64,000 nt of DNA from Bradyrhizobium japonicum USDA 6 (GCF_000284375.1 NC_017249.1:7557001-7621000); one strand, 5' to 3'; numbered from the stretch's first letter, positions 18,705 through 27,901 are shown. Notes: generated by a model from the sequence alone, not told the origin. Made by a program: numbers and translations.

Positions 18705-19157
18705 ATGAGCAAGCAAGATGAGAACAAGGCCGTCGTCGGTCGTTGGTTCACCGAATTCTGGGGCAAATCCGTCAATCTTGGCGTCATCGACGAGATCGCC
18801 GCTCCCGACATGCTGCTCAAATATTCGCTGCATGAACCGCGTCGCGGCCGCGCCGATATCAAGGCGTTCATGACCGACTTCCGCGCCGCGTTTCCCGATC
18901 TCAACTTCTGGGGCACCGCGGACCTGATCGCCGAGGGCGACTATGTCGTTGGTCAATGGGACGGCGGCGGCACTCACACTGGCCCGGCGTTCAACGACTT
19001 CCTGATCGGCGGCCTCCCGGCTGCGACCGGGCGCAAGATGCGCTTCACGGGCACCACGGCGCTCAAGGTCATCGACGGCAAGATTGTCGAGGAGATCGGT
19101 CTTGATGACGGCGTCACCGCACTGACCCAGCTCGGCTTACTCAAGGCGGCGGCCTGA
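18705..19157 (+). CDS. SnoaL-like / ester cyclase family protein
   Basis: 150 residues from ATG 18705; the open frame continues upstream through the hairpin repeat but that part is not protein-like. The core pattern (AAPDMLLKYSLHEPRRGR, FPDLNFWGTADLIAEGDYVVGQW, and FTGTTALKVIDGKIVEE) is typical of SnoaL polyketide-cyclase-like alpha+beta barrels. Many such proteins have no known substrate. There is no polyketide context. Confidence 0.8.
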   Translation: MSKQDENKAVVGRWFTEFWGKSVNLGVIDEIAAPDMLLKYSLHEPRRGRADIKAFMTDFRAAFPDLNFWGTADLIAEGDYVVGQWDGGGTHTGPAFNDFLIGGLPAATGRKMRFTGTTALKVIDGKIVEEIGLDDGVTALTQLGLLKAAA

Positions 19158-19371
19158 TCGGAACGCTACCGCACCATCGGCACATCCGATGCCGTTGAAC
19201 GAGGCTCGCACGTGGTGGGAGCCTCGTCTGCTCTTACGCACCGGACGTATCATCTTTTTCACATCGTCAATCTGGTTCGCGCGGTCCGATCCTTCGCCAG
19301 CCTTCGATTCGAACGGAAGGACCAGAGTTGCCGTCGGAAATCGGGTGGCAACGCCTCCGGCATCGTGGAGA

Positions 19372-19917
19372 CTAGGGCGTGGACTCATAACGGGCAGCCA
19401 GCCATAGCCGGATAGATGCGAGTTGGACGAAGGCGAGGTAGTTTCCCGCAAGCCTGTCGTAGCGCGTCGCCACTCGACGACATTGTTTGATCCTGTTGAA
19501 GAATCGTTCGACCTGGTTACGAGCGCGATAGAAATACGGACTGAAGCAGATCGGATCGCTGCGGTTGCTTTTCGGCGGGATGTTGGCCCATGCGCCCTTT
19601 TTCATGGCAAGCGCTCTTATCCAATCGGCAAGCAGCATTGACCCGAACCTCAGGCGCGAAAGCAATTTTCCGGCAAGTCGAATATCGTGCGCCTCGCCGG
19701 GGCTCAGCGCAAGCCGTACCGGTAAGCCATTGCTATCGACCACCGCGTGTATTTTGCTGGTCAGGCCACCGCGTGACCTTCCCATCGATTGGCGCTGGTT
19801 TCTTGTGATGCAGGCCCCGTGCTGATGCACGCGGACAATCGAGGTGTCGATCATCTGGACCGCGGCATTATGGGCAGCGGCAAGCGCGACTGGACGGAAC
19901 AAGAGCGCGCAAAATGA
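19372..19917 (-). pseudogene. IS5-family transposase remnant
   Basis: The C-terminal half of an IS5-type transposase is readable: an AAAHNAAVQMIDTSIVR stretch, QSMGRSRGGLTSKIHA, and ARNQVERFFNRIKQCRR. The N-terminal third is missing and replaced by unrelated sequence. In addition, the usual DRGYDADW is shortened to ADW (reading SMLLADWIRAL), so the second catalytic Asp region is lost. The remnant cannot be active. It ends about 290 bp before the repeat-rich outer-membrane gene, which runs the other way. Confidence 0.85.
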
Positions 19918-20202
19918 CCAGATGAAACTCCAGATTTGGTCAGTGTCACTGACCACTGCGTGGCTCAATTTCCACAACAAGCGGGAAATTGCCCCACCGT
20001 TTGTTGTCGGCCACACTTATGGCAAATCCGGTGACGAAACATTTACAGCGTGTAGTGTTGGTCCATTTGCAACCAGCGTCAGTACCTGGGTTTGGCGGCG
20101 CTCCGCCGTTCGCGTCCGCGGCAGGGGCGGCCGAACCATCTGACGTGTCCCGACCTTTCATTGTTGCCTTTGCCGATGTGACAACTGTTCTCGGGGGCGG
20201 GG

Positions 20203-20784
20203 ATGAAGTTTGGGTTGTGTCGCTTTGCGCGATTTCCTGTCGCACCGCTTGCGATCTGCTGGTTTTCGAAGCCGGCTCGCGCAGGCGCTGTTACCCCAGT
20301 GCAAGGATTGCACCGCCGCGCCACGGTGTGGACGGCAGTTATGGGCGTGCTGATCGCGTTCTTGTTCGCCAGCCCGGCGTCTGCGCAGCTGCGCGGGCAG
20401 AATGATCCGACGCTTGCCAAGTCGTTCGGGGCGGGGACGATCTCGGTCGGCAGCAGCACGACGCTGACATTCGTCGTCACCGCCGCCAACTTGGGAAACA
20501 GCGGCGTAAACTTCACAGACACTCTGCCCGACGGACTTGTTGTCGCTACCCCCAGCGGCCTGACCAACACCTGCGGCGGCAACGCAACCGCTGGCGGCAA
20601 CAGCATCAGCTTGGCGAACGTCTCCCTGACATCGAACCAGACGTGCACAGTCGTGGTCAACGTGACGGCTACGTCCGCTGGCACGAAGCACAACGGTCCG
20701 GTCAAGCTCTTCTCCGATCAGGGGCCCGGCAACGCCGCAAATGCAAATCTGAATGTAATCGCCGCGCCCCCTTCACCCCCATAA
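20203..20784 (+). CDS. N-terminal part of a frameshifted repeat-rich surface protein (signal peptide + first repeat)
   Basis: 193 residues. A long N-terminal extension ends in a hydrophobic segment and a cleavage-like SPASAQ at about residues 59-64. One repeat follows (LAKSFGAGTISVGSSTTLTF ... TNTCGG ... NVTATSAGTK), the same unit that recurs five times in the next frame. The frame ends at TAA (20782-20784) right after a C5 tract, while the downstream gene continues the same repeat pattern in another frame and has no signal peptide. Adding one C in the tract at 20776-20780 joins the two. Confidence 0.8.
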   Translation: MKFGLCRFARFPVAPLAICWFSKPARAGAVTPVQGLHRRATVWTAVMGVLIAFLFASPASAQLRGQNDPTLAKSFGAGTISVGSSTTLTFVVTAANLGNSGVNFTDTLPDGLVVATPSGLTNTCGGNATAGGNSISLANVSLTSNQTCTVVVNVTATSAGTKHNGPVKLFSDQGPGNAANANLNVIAAPPSPP

Positions 20785-22666
20785 TCGCCAAGAGCTTCGC
20801 GCCTTCGTCGATTCCACTCGGCGGCACATCGGTGCTCACTTTCTCGATCAACAATCCCAATGCTTCGGCAGCGCTCACGGGCGTCGCGTTCACCGATACG
20901 TTTCCCGCTGGGCTCACGGTCGTGGCCCTTCTGAGTAACACCTGCGGCGGCACCGCGACCGCAGGCGGCGCCAGCGTCAGCCTTTCTGGCGCAACCCTCG
21001 CGGGCTCCGCGTCCTGTACGATCTCGGTCAACGTGACCGGCACCACCATCGGCACGAAGGTCAATGCCAGCTCGAACGTCACCTCGACCAATGGAGGGAC
21101 CGGCAACAACGCCAGCGCGTCGCTCGAGGTGACCGCACCGGCTCCTCCTGCAATTGCCAAGAGCTACACGCCTACATCGATTATCCCGGGCGGCCTCTCG
21201 ACACTCAGGTTCACGATCACCAACCCAAATGCTTCGACGGCACTCACGGGGGTCGCGTTCACTGACCCGATTAACCCCCTGCTCACAGTCACGAGCGGCC
21301 TGACCAACACCTGCGGCGGCAACGCGACTGTAGGCGGCGGCAGCGTCAGCCTCTCGGGCGCGACCATCGCGGCCGCCTCATCCTGCACGATCTCGCTCAC
21401 CGTGACCGGCGCCACCCCCGGCAACTATACCAACCTGACCTCAAGCGTCACCTCGACCAACGGAGGGACCGGAAACACTGCAGGTGCGACGCTTACTGTG
21501 AGCGGCCCAGGCGTAGTGCGCCCTCCAGGAATTGCCAAAAGCTTCACGCCTGCATCGATTGCCGCCGGCGCCACCTCGACGCTCGCCATCACGCTCGTCA
21601 ATCCAAATGCTTCGACGGCACTCACGGGGGTCGCGTTCACCGACACTTTTCCCGCGGGGCTCCAGGTCGCGACGCCCAACGGCCTGACCAGCAACTGCCC
21701 CGGGATTGTCTCCGCGCCTGCTGGCGGCAGCAGCGTCAGCCTCTCGGGCGCGACCCTCCCGGCCGGACCAACGGCCTGCTTGATCTCGGTCACCGTGACC
21801 AGCGCTACCCCCGGCAACTATAACAACACCTCGAGCGTCGCCTCGACCAACGCAGGGACCGGCAACACCGCAAGCGCGACGCTCCAGGTGACCACACTGG
21901 CTCCCCCTGGACTGTCCAAGAGCTTCGCGCCTTCGTCGATTGCAGTCGGCGGCACGTCGACGCTCACATTCATGATCAACAATCCCAATCCTTCGACGGC
22001 GCTCACGGGCGTCGCGTTCACCGATGCGTTTCCCGGCGGGCTCCTAGTTGCGACACCAAACGGCCTCACGAACTCCTGCGGCGGCACCCTCACCGCGCCT
22101 GCCGGCGGCGGCAACCTCAACCTCTCGGGCGCGACCCTCGCGGCCGCCTCGTCCTGCACGATCTCGGTCACCGTGACCGGTACCACCATCGGCCCCAAGA
22201 TCAATGCCAGCTCACCGGTCAGTTCGACCAATGCAGGGACCGGAGACAACGCCAGCGCGACGCTCACGGTCAACCCCAATACAGCGGTCTCTCCGAGTGT
22301 CCAAAAAGCCTTCGGCAGCACCTCGATTTCGGCGGGCGGCACAACCTCGCTAACGTTCACCGTCATCAATCCCAACGCGAGTTTGGCGCTCACGGGCGTC
22401 GCGTTCACTGACACGTTCCCGGTGGGGCTCCAGGTTGCTAACCCTACCGGCCTGACCGGGACATGCGGTGGAGGCGCCATCACGGCGGCCGCAGGCGGCG
22501 GCAGCGTCAGCCTTTCCGGCGCAACCCTCGCGGGCTCCGCGTCCTGCACATTCTCGGTCAACGTCACGGGAACGACCGTCGGGTCGCTGACCAACGTCAC
22601 CGACCCCGTCACGTCCACCAACGGCGGAACAGGCAACAGCGCAACCGCCGCCATCACGATCAAGGT
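20405..22666 (+). repeat. Six tandem DUF11-like coding repeats, about 370-386 bp each
   Basis: Unit starts are about 20405, 20778, 21148, 21524, 21905 and 22291. Each begins with an AKSF/SKSF/QKAF motif and contains TLTF..NPNAS, LTGVAFTDTFPAGL, TCGG, SVSLSGATL, SCTISV and TGN. The unit spanning the frameshift is the first. Internal units are more alike at the DNA level than the first and last, as expected for duplication. Confidence 0.85.
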
Positions 22667-24404
22667 GCCGGAGGACAGCCAGCGCTTGCGCGACCTGCAA
22701 CTCATCGTCACCAAGCTTGAAGCCCAGACCTCGGGCGCCGCGGTCTCCGGCGCGGTCGATGAGGCGATCGGGGATGGCTTTACCGAGTGCGCCGGCCCGC
22801 CGATGCCAGTCAAGGCGAACGGTGGCGGCCTGCGCTTCAACTTCGGCTGCGAAGAGCAGACCCGGCCACGACCCCCGGGAATGTCAACCAAGGCGCCCCC
22901 GGAGGTCGTGTACGTGCCGAGACCATTGCAGTTCTGGGCCGACGTGCGCGGCAGCGACTGGAACACCAGCCAGCAGACCGGCGACATCCGCGGCGGACAG
23001 ATCAACGCGCTGTTCGGGGTCACACGTCGCCTCGCGCCCGATCTCCTGATCGGCGCATTCGGCGGCTACGAGAACTTCGACTACACCTCGCAACTCCTCG
23101 ACGGCCGACTCAAGGGGGACGGCTGGACCGCGGGCGGATATTTTGGCTGGCGTTTCCTGCCGGGGCTGCGCTTTGACGCCAGCCTGGCGCGCTCGGTCAT
23201 CAATTATAACGGCGTCGCCGGCACGGCGGCTGCGACCTTCCCGGGGCAGCGCTGGCTCGCGACCGCGGCGCTGATCGGAACCTATAAGAACTACGGCTTC
23301 GAGCTCGAGCCCTCGCTCAAGGTCTATGCCTTGATGGAGCACGAGAACGGCTACACGGACAATCTGGGCACCACGCAGAGCGAACGCAACTTCTCGAACG
23401 GCCGCGCGAGCGCTGGCGCAAAGATCGCGTATCCGTGGCAATGGACGACCACGGTTACCCTCAAACCCTATGTCGGCGTGTACGCCGACTATTATTTCGA
23501 CCGCGACGACGCGGCGCTGCCGACCGCGACGCCGTTGCCGCCGATCCAGACCCTGCAAGGTTGGTCGGCGCGGGTCACGAGCGGCCTCGGCGCGACGCTG
23601 GCAGACGGCCAAAGACTGTCGGTCGATGGCGAACTCGGCGGGCTCGGGAGCAATCAGTTCACCGTATGGTCGCTGCGCGGACGCGCGGCGATACCGTTCG
23701 ATGCGGCCGGTCTTCCAGCAGGCGCTTATCCCAAGGCCGCCGTTGTGACGTCCCCATTCCATGATTGGAGGAGTGGCTTCTACTTCGGCATCAACGGTGG
23801 TGGTGGCTTCGCCCGCAAATGCTGGGATCTTGTTGCGGATGTTTTTGCCAACCTGCCTGGGCCGGAAGGTTGCCATAGCCCGTCCGGCGATACCCTCGGT
23901 GGTCAGATTGGTTACCGCTGGCAGTCAGCCAATTGGGTATTCGGAGTCGAGGGCCAGGGCAACTGGGCCAATTTCAGCGGCAGCAATGTGAGCATGCTGT
24001 TTGCGCCGGATTTCAATCGTACACGCGTGGATGCGTTTGGTTTGATAACTGGTCAGATCGGCTATGCCTGGAACAACGTCTTGCTCTACATGAAGGGCGG
24101 GGCTGCGGTGACCAGCGATAGCTATCACGCCTTCAGTGGCACGACTGGCCTTGCGCTGGCCTCTGCGCGCGAAACCCGTTGGGGCGGCACCGTCGGCGCG
24201 GGCGTGGAATTCGGGTTCGCGCCGAACTGGTCGCTCGGCGTCGAATACAACCACCTGTTCATGGGCACTCGCAACGTCAATTTCACGGACCCGACCGGCG
24301 CCTTCTTCCAGACAGAAAGTATCAGTCAAGGCGTCGATATCGGTCTGGCGCGCCTGAATTATCGTTTCAGCGAATGGGGCGCGCCCGTCGCGGCCCGCTA
24401 TTGA
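20643..24404 (+). CDS. Repeat-rich autotransporter with a second Omp25-type barrel (continuation after frameshift)
   Basis: The meaningful reading begins near 20778, where it takes over from the previous frame; the codons before that are the out-of-frame shadow. Five DUF11-like repeats of about 125 residues span 20778-22666. A linker then leads to an autotransporter beta-barrel (about 22920-23700) whose last strand ends in WSLRGRAAIPF, a proper barrel-terminal Phe. After a short linker a second barrel begins (WRSGFYFGINGGGGF) and ends with IGLARLNYRFSEWG, the pattern of Omp25/RopB porin-like proteins. Two barrels in series are unusual. It would be exported through the Sec system into the outer membrane, exposing the repeats. 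Confidence 0.82.
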   Translation: MHSRGQRDGYVRWHEAQRSGQALLRSGARQRRKCKSECNRRAPFTPIIAKSFAPSSIPLGGTSVLTFSINNPNASAALTGVAFTDTFPAGLTVVALLSNTCGGTATAGGASVSLSGATLAGSASCTISVNVTGTTIGTKVNASSNVTSTNGGTGNNASASLEVTAPAPPAIAKSYTPTSIIPGGLSTLRFTITNPNASTALTGVAFTDPINPLLTVTSGLTNTCGGNATVGGGSVSLSGATIAAASSCTISLTVTGATPGNYTNLTSSVTSTNGGTGNTAGATLTVSGPGVVRPPGIAKSFTPASIAAGATSTLAITLVNPNASTALTGVAFTDTFPAGLQVATPNGLTSNCPGIVSAPAGGSSVSLSGATLPAGPTACLISVTVTSATPGNYNNTSSVASTNAGTGNTASATLQVTTLAPPGLSKSFAPSSIAVGGTSTLTFMINNPNPSTALTGVAFTDAFPGGLLVATPNGLTNSCGGTLTAPAGGGNLNLSGATLAAASSCTISVTVTGTTIGPKINASSPVSSTNAGTGDNASATLTVNPNTAVSPSVQKAFGSTSISAGGTTSLTFTVINPNASLALTGVAFTDTFPVGLQVANPTGLTGTCGGGAITAAAGGGSVSLSGATLAGSASCTFSVNVTGTTVGSLTNVTDPVTSTNGGTGNSATAAITIKVPEDSQRLRDLQLIVTKLEAQTSGAAVSGAVDEAIGDGFTECAGPPMPVKANGGGLRFNFGCEEQTRPRPPGMSTKAPPEVVYVPRPLQFWADVRGSDWNTSQQTGDIRGGQINALFGVTRRLAPDLLIGAFGGYENFDYTSQLLDGRLKGDGWTAGGYFGWRFLPGLRFDASLARSVINYNGVAGTAAATFPGQRWLATAALIGTYKNYGFELEPSLKVYALMEHENGYTDNLGTTQSERNFSNGRASAGAKIAYPWQWTTTVTLKPYVGVYADYYFDRDDAALPTATPLPPIQTLQGWSARVTSGLGATLADGQRLSVDGELGGLGSNQFTVWSLRGRAAIPFDAAGLPAGAYPKAAVVTSPFHDWRSGFYFGINGGGGFARKCWDLVADVFANLPGPEGCHSPSGDTLGGQIGYRWQSANWVFGVEGQGNWANFSGSNVSMLFAPDFNRTRVDAFGLITGQIGYAWNNVLLYMKGGAAVTSDSYHAFSGTTGLALASARETRWGGTVGAGVEFGFAPNWSLGVEYNHLFMGTRNVNFTDPTGAFFQTESISQGVDIGLARLNYRFSEWGAPVAARY

Positions 24405-24925
24405 CCAAGTCTCCTCCTCGTCGAAGAGCGAGCGCCCGACGGTTACAAGGTCGTCACCGACGTGCTGTCGCAGAAGGAGTTGGAAGACATCGCCGCCAAC
24501 TACAAGCGCTGTCGCCGGTTTCCAGGTCGAGGCGTTGAATGCGAAACCGCCTATCGTTGGCGCCGATGTGAAACGCCCGAGCGCTTGAGACACTGGCACA
24601 TCCCCCTCTCCCCTTGCGGGAGGCTCGAGCGGACTGCCGTGCCATCGCATTCCGGGCTGGTGATGCGGTCCGATGGTATGCTCCAGGCGGGCCCCAAGTC
24701 CGGGATCCGGGCAAATACAGACAGTGTCGGCGGTTGTGGTCGAGCTTCAGCAGCTGTTGCCACCTCGGGCGAGGTGAGGAAGACGTCGGAGCACACGTAG
24801 GGTCATCCGGCACACTGCGATTGGCTCATCCCCTGCTCTTCGGCCTGATGGCGTCGACGGTTCCCTGTATCGCTACCAAAATCGCAGCCAAACTGACTGA
24901 AAACGGATGCTGGTCGATCACGACG
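24405..24925. other. 521-bp intergenic region with gene relics
   Basis: No intact gene is visible. Early on, a short coding-like stretch reads DGYKVVTDVLSQKELEDIAANY (about 24439-24504) and then decays, so it looks like a remnant of unknown origin. Near the end, 24826-24871 copies the 3' end of the PQQ dehydrogenase gene located 3 kb further on. Confidence 0.5.
24826..24871 (-). repeat. 46-bp copy of the PQQ dehydrogenase gene 3' end
   Basis: The segment matches 27951-27996 with five mismatches, in the same orientation. On the minus strand both encode QGTVDAIRPKSR at the end of the dehydrogenase. The copy here is cut off from any dehydrogenase body, and is directly before the amidase stop. 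Confidence 0.8.
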
Positions 24926-26392
24926 TTAGATCGCACGCGACTCTGCGCCCAAAATGCGTTCGATGCCGCGGGCAAGGTTTAGAAGCCCCCGGTCGCTCCC
25001 TAACGGGGCATCCAACTCGAGCCCAATCGGCAGCCCCGCGCGAGACAAGCCAACAGGAAGGCTGACACCGGGCAACCCCACGCTGCTTGCCGACAGGGTG
25101 TGGTTCGCCAAAGCGAGGTCGCTGACTTCCTGCCCCGCGATATGGACGGTCGCCTGCTCCTCGATCAAAGGCGCCGTGCGGGGCGTGGTCGGTTGCAGAA
25201 TGACCAGCGCCCCATGAGAGACGAACGCCGTGTTGAGCCGGCGCTGGATTTCCGGCCGGCTCACGTCGAGCGCCGTCTGATAGGCCTCTGCCGAGGTAGC
25301 ACCTGCACCACCCGGCAGTACGATGTGCCCCCACGCCTGCCGAAGTTGGGGCTTAAGGCCCTCGTAAATGGCCTCGAACGTGGTCGGGATGTCATGGCGG
25401 CGAAGAAACTCCGAAATTTCGCCCATCGTCTCATGAGCGAAGATGCCCCATGTTGCGGTTTGGACGAGGGAATTGAAATCGTCGCCAAGGTCTACTTCAA
25501 CGATCTCGGCGCCGGCGTCCTGCAAGCGCCGAACCACCTCGCGGAAGCGGGTCTCGACTTCTGAATCCACCAGTTCCAGGAACTGTCGCGGCGCGAAGGC
25601 CAGCCGGGCTCCCTTCAGGCCGTAGCCGCCGTCGGAGGACTCCGCAGCCTGTTCGCCGGTCACGACCTGATCCACCAGGATGCAGTCCTCAACGCTTCGG
25701 GCGAACACACCCGTCGTGTCGAGCGTATGGGAGATCGGCGCAACGCCGCGGCGCGGCCAACGCCCGGTGGTTGGCTTGAATCCCACGACGCCACAGAACG
25801 ATGCGGGGACCCGGATGGACCCAACGGTGTCACCGCCCAAGGACGCGGGAACGAGGCCAGCGGCCACGGATGCGGCGGAGCCACTCGAGGAGCCGCCCGA
25901 CACGCGATCTCGTGCGTGCGGATTCTTCACCTGGCCGTAACGCGCGTTGTGACCGGTCAAGCCGTACGACATCTCGACGAGGTTGTTCTTGCCGAAGACC
26001 AAAGCGCCCGCCCCCTTAATGGCCCGGACAGCGTCGGCATCTTCGCGCGGCACGAAGTGAGCGAGACCTTCGACGCCCAGGCTGGTAGGTAGCCCTTTCG
26101 TCAAATAACTGTCCTTCACCCCGAGCGGCACGCCAAGGAGCGGGGCCGCCGATCCGGCCGCACGCGATTTGTCTGCGGCCCTTGCGGCCGCCAGCACCCC
26201 GGCCTCGTCGATGGTGATGAAGGCGTTCAGTTCGGCAAGCGCTCGGGCGCGCTGTAAAAGCGCCGCGGTGTAGGCCTCCGAGGTGATGTCGCCGTTGCGA
26301 ACCGCCGCTGCAGCGGCTGCCAGCCCAAGCGAGGCGACATCTGTGGTTGCTCGCGATGCGATGTGGCGTGAAGCCGTGCTCGTCTCGTCCAT
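24926..26392 (-). CDS. Amidase signature family hydrolase
   Basis: 488 residues from ATG 26392 (MDETSTASRHIAS). The amidase signature GGSSSGSAASVAAGLVPASL is complete, containing the Ser-cisSer pair, and the catalytic Lys is in GVPLGVKDSYLT. It resembles mandelamide and indoleacetamide hydrolases, which cleave aryl amides to acids; B. japonicum is known to have an indoleacetamide hydrolase (bam), but I cannot assign this gene to that function. It has two operator-like palindromes upstream and no regulator beside it. Confidence 0.9.
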   Translation of the reverse strand: MDETSTASRHIASRATTDVASLGLAAAAAAVRNGDITSEAYTAALLQRARALAELNAFITIDEAGVLAAARAADKSRAAGSAAPLLGVPLGVKDSYLTKGLPTSLGVEGLAHFVPREDADAVRAIKGAGALVFGKNNLVEMSYGLTGHNARYGQVKNPHARDRVSGGSSSGSAASVAAGLVPASLGGDTVGSIRVPASFCGVVGFKPTTGRWPRRGVAPISHTLDTTGVFARSVEDCILVDQVVTGEQAAESSDGGYGLKGARLAFAPRQFLELVDSEVETRFREVVRRLQDAGAEIVEVDLGDDFNSLVQTATWGIFAHETMGEISEFLRRHDIPTTFEAIYEGLKPQLRQAWGHIVLPGGAGATSAEAYQTALDVSRPEIQRRLNTAFVSHGALVILQPTTPRTAPLIEEQATVHIAGQEVSDLALANHTLSASSVGLPGVSLPVGLSRAGLPIGLELDAPLGSDRGLLNLARGIERILGAESRAI

Positions 26393-26459
26393 GAAATCCT
26401 CGCTATGAGCTGTTTGGCGGCACGCGGCCGCCGCCCAACCGCGGCATCGGCCTGATGCC

Positions 26460-26492
26460 ATTACGATCATAATATTAAATTACGATCGTAAT
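26460..26492 (-). promoter_or_regulatory. Tandem operator-like palindromes before the amidase gene
   Basis: ATTACGATCGTAAT (26479-26492) is a perfect 14-bp palindrome. ATTACGATCATAAT (26460-26473) is the same site with one mismatch. Their centres are 19 bp apart, about two helical turns. The AT-rich spacer could hold the -10 of the amidase promoter, whose start codon is 68 bp downstream on the minus strand. This is the usual layout for cooperative binding of a dimeric repressor. Confidence 0.75.
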
Positions 26493-26893
26493 TCAATAGA
26501 AGCTGCGGCCTCGCCGGGGACACATGAGCGTGAGCCTGTCGGCGGCTCCGCAGGGCTATCGCATATGACATCGGACGGCTGCCGGAAAGCTCGGCCTGCA
26601 TGGTTCGAGACGCCCGCTTTGGCGGGCTCCTCACCATGGGGTTTGATATCTCGCCGTAAAACGCGACCGATCTGAGGGCTCGTGAGGGCTCGCCGCAGGC
26701 GGGCGCCTCGAAGGATGGCCGCAGGCGCGCTTTCCAGCCGCGTTGTCTTCATTGCGATAGCCCCGTGCTGCCCCGGACCTCGCGTTCCGTCCACCTTCAT
26801 TTGAAGGATGACGAGACAATTCGCCGCTGAATGATGGCGAGACAATTCGCCGCAACCACTTTCCACCGAAAGACCCGAATGAGGTCGGGAGAG
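26493..26893. other. Intergenic region with a REP-like hairpin
   Basis: No gene is evident. At about 26602-26637 GAGACGCCCGC and GGCGGGCTC flank TTT with further partial pairing, a form repeated in many places in genomes of this group. Further on there are short GC-rich repeats (CGCCGCAGGCGGGCGCCT). The GGTCGGGAGAG ribosome site of the next gene is at the end. Confidence 0.5.
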
Positions 26894-27901
26894 ATGAGCA
26901 CTTGTCCAGCATGCGGCAGTGGATCAACTGCCAAATTGTTTGAAGTGACCGCAGATCAGGCCTCTCGATCCTTCGTCAGTCCGCGCCAATATCCGGATCG
27001 CTCTCGAAAGTTAATAAGCCACCTGTCGCTGCTCTGGGGCCGCGACACCTGCGATATCCGCAAATGCGCGGATTGCGGATTCGGATTTGCAGATCCGTTC
27101 GTCGCGGGCGGCGCCGAGTTTTATAACCTGGCGGCGCCGCACCCTTCCTATCCAACCATGAAATGGGAGTATGCGAGGACGATCGAGGAGCTGAACGGCC
27201 TCGGCACTTCAGGAAAAACGGCAATCGATGTCGGGGCCGGGTTTGGCTATTTTCTCGATCACATCAAGGACAAACTCTTTCGCGCGTCCGATCTTTACGC
27301 GGTCGACTACAACGAAGCAGCGCAACAGGCATTGCGATCGAAAGGCTACAAGACCTTTTCGGTCGACCTTCGGGAGGATGGCTTCACCCCGATGAAGGAG
27401 GCCTTCGACGTCATCTTCATGTTCCAGGTGTTCGAGCACATGGACCGGGTGGATGACGTCTTCGCGCGGTTGAAATACCTTCTCAAGGCGCACGGCTCCG
27501 TCTTCATCGCCGTGCCGAATGATATCCGAACGCACTACATGGAGGGCCACGGATCGCTCATCGACATGCCGCCGAACCACATCGGCCGCTGGACGAAGGA
27601 AGCGTTTGATGCGGTCTGTCGACGACACGGCCTGCAATTGAGCATTTGCGAGCGGGAGCCATTCAACCTCCTGAAGTTTCTCAGGGAAGACATCGTGGAC
27701 AGCTTTTTGCGCAGGGCGGAGAAACCGGGCAGCGTCAGTGAGTTCGTGCGCGGCCTGCCGCGAAGCAAAGCGCAGCGGATCGGGCAAGCCGTGATCGCAC
27801 TTGCGCTTTCACCGTCACGCTTGCCGGCATGGGCCTACGCGGCCAGGAACTCCTCGACGCTGGGAAATGCGCTCTGGGTGAAGATCGACAAAGGCGCGTG
27901 A
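26894..27901 (+). CDS. Class I SAM-dependent methyltransferase with N-terminal zinc-ribbon-like motif
   Basis: 335 residues from ATG 26894 (MSTCPACGS). Cysteines in CPACG and, about 55 residues later, KCADCGFGFADP look like a zinc ribbon. The SAM site is AIDVGAGFGYFLDHI, with an acidic VDYNE after it and FEHMDRVDDVFA later. This arrangement is found in methyltransferases that act on sugars or surface glycans (the C-methyltransferase type). The substrate is unknown. It stands alone in an accessory stretch. Confidence 0.82.
   Translation: MSTCPACGSGSTAKLFEVTADQASRSFVSPRQYPDRSRKLISHLSLLWGRDTCDIRKCADCGFGFADPFVAGGAEFYNLAAPHPSYPTMKWEYARTIEELNGLGTSGKTAIDVGAGFGYFLDHIKDKLFRASDLYAVDYNEAAQQALRSKGYKTFSVDLREDGFTPMKEAFDVIFMFQVFEHMDRVDDVFARLKYLLKAHGSVFIAVPNDIRTHYMEGHGSLIDMPPNHIGRWTKEAFDAVCRRHGLQLSICEREPFNLLKFLREDIVDSFLRRAEKPGSVSEFVRGLPRSKAQRIGQAVIALALSPSRLPAWAYAARNSSTLGNALWVKIDKGA

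Noticed and set aside
19946..20245. A 99-codon minus-strand frame between the IS remnant and the surface gene
   Set aside because: No motif or ribosome site, and it overlaps the surface gene start.
20405..22666. Regular 370-bp repeats considered as a CRISPR-like array
   Set aside because: The repeats are far too long, have no spacers, and are translated into a repeated protein domain.
21818..23023. A 401-codon minus-strand frame inside the surface protein
   Set aside because: It is the antisense of coding repeats, giving a repetitive Val/Pro/Ala protein with no signature.
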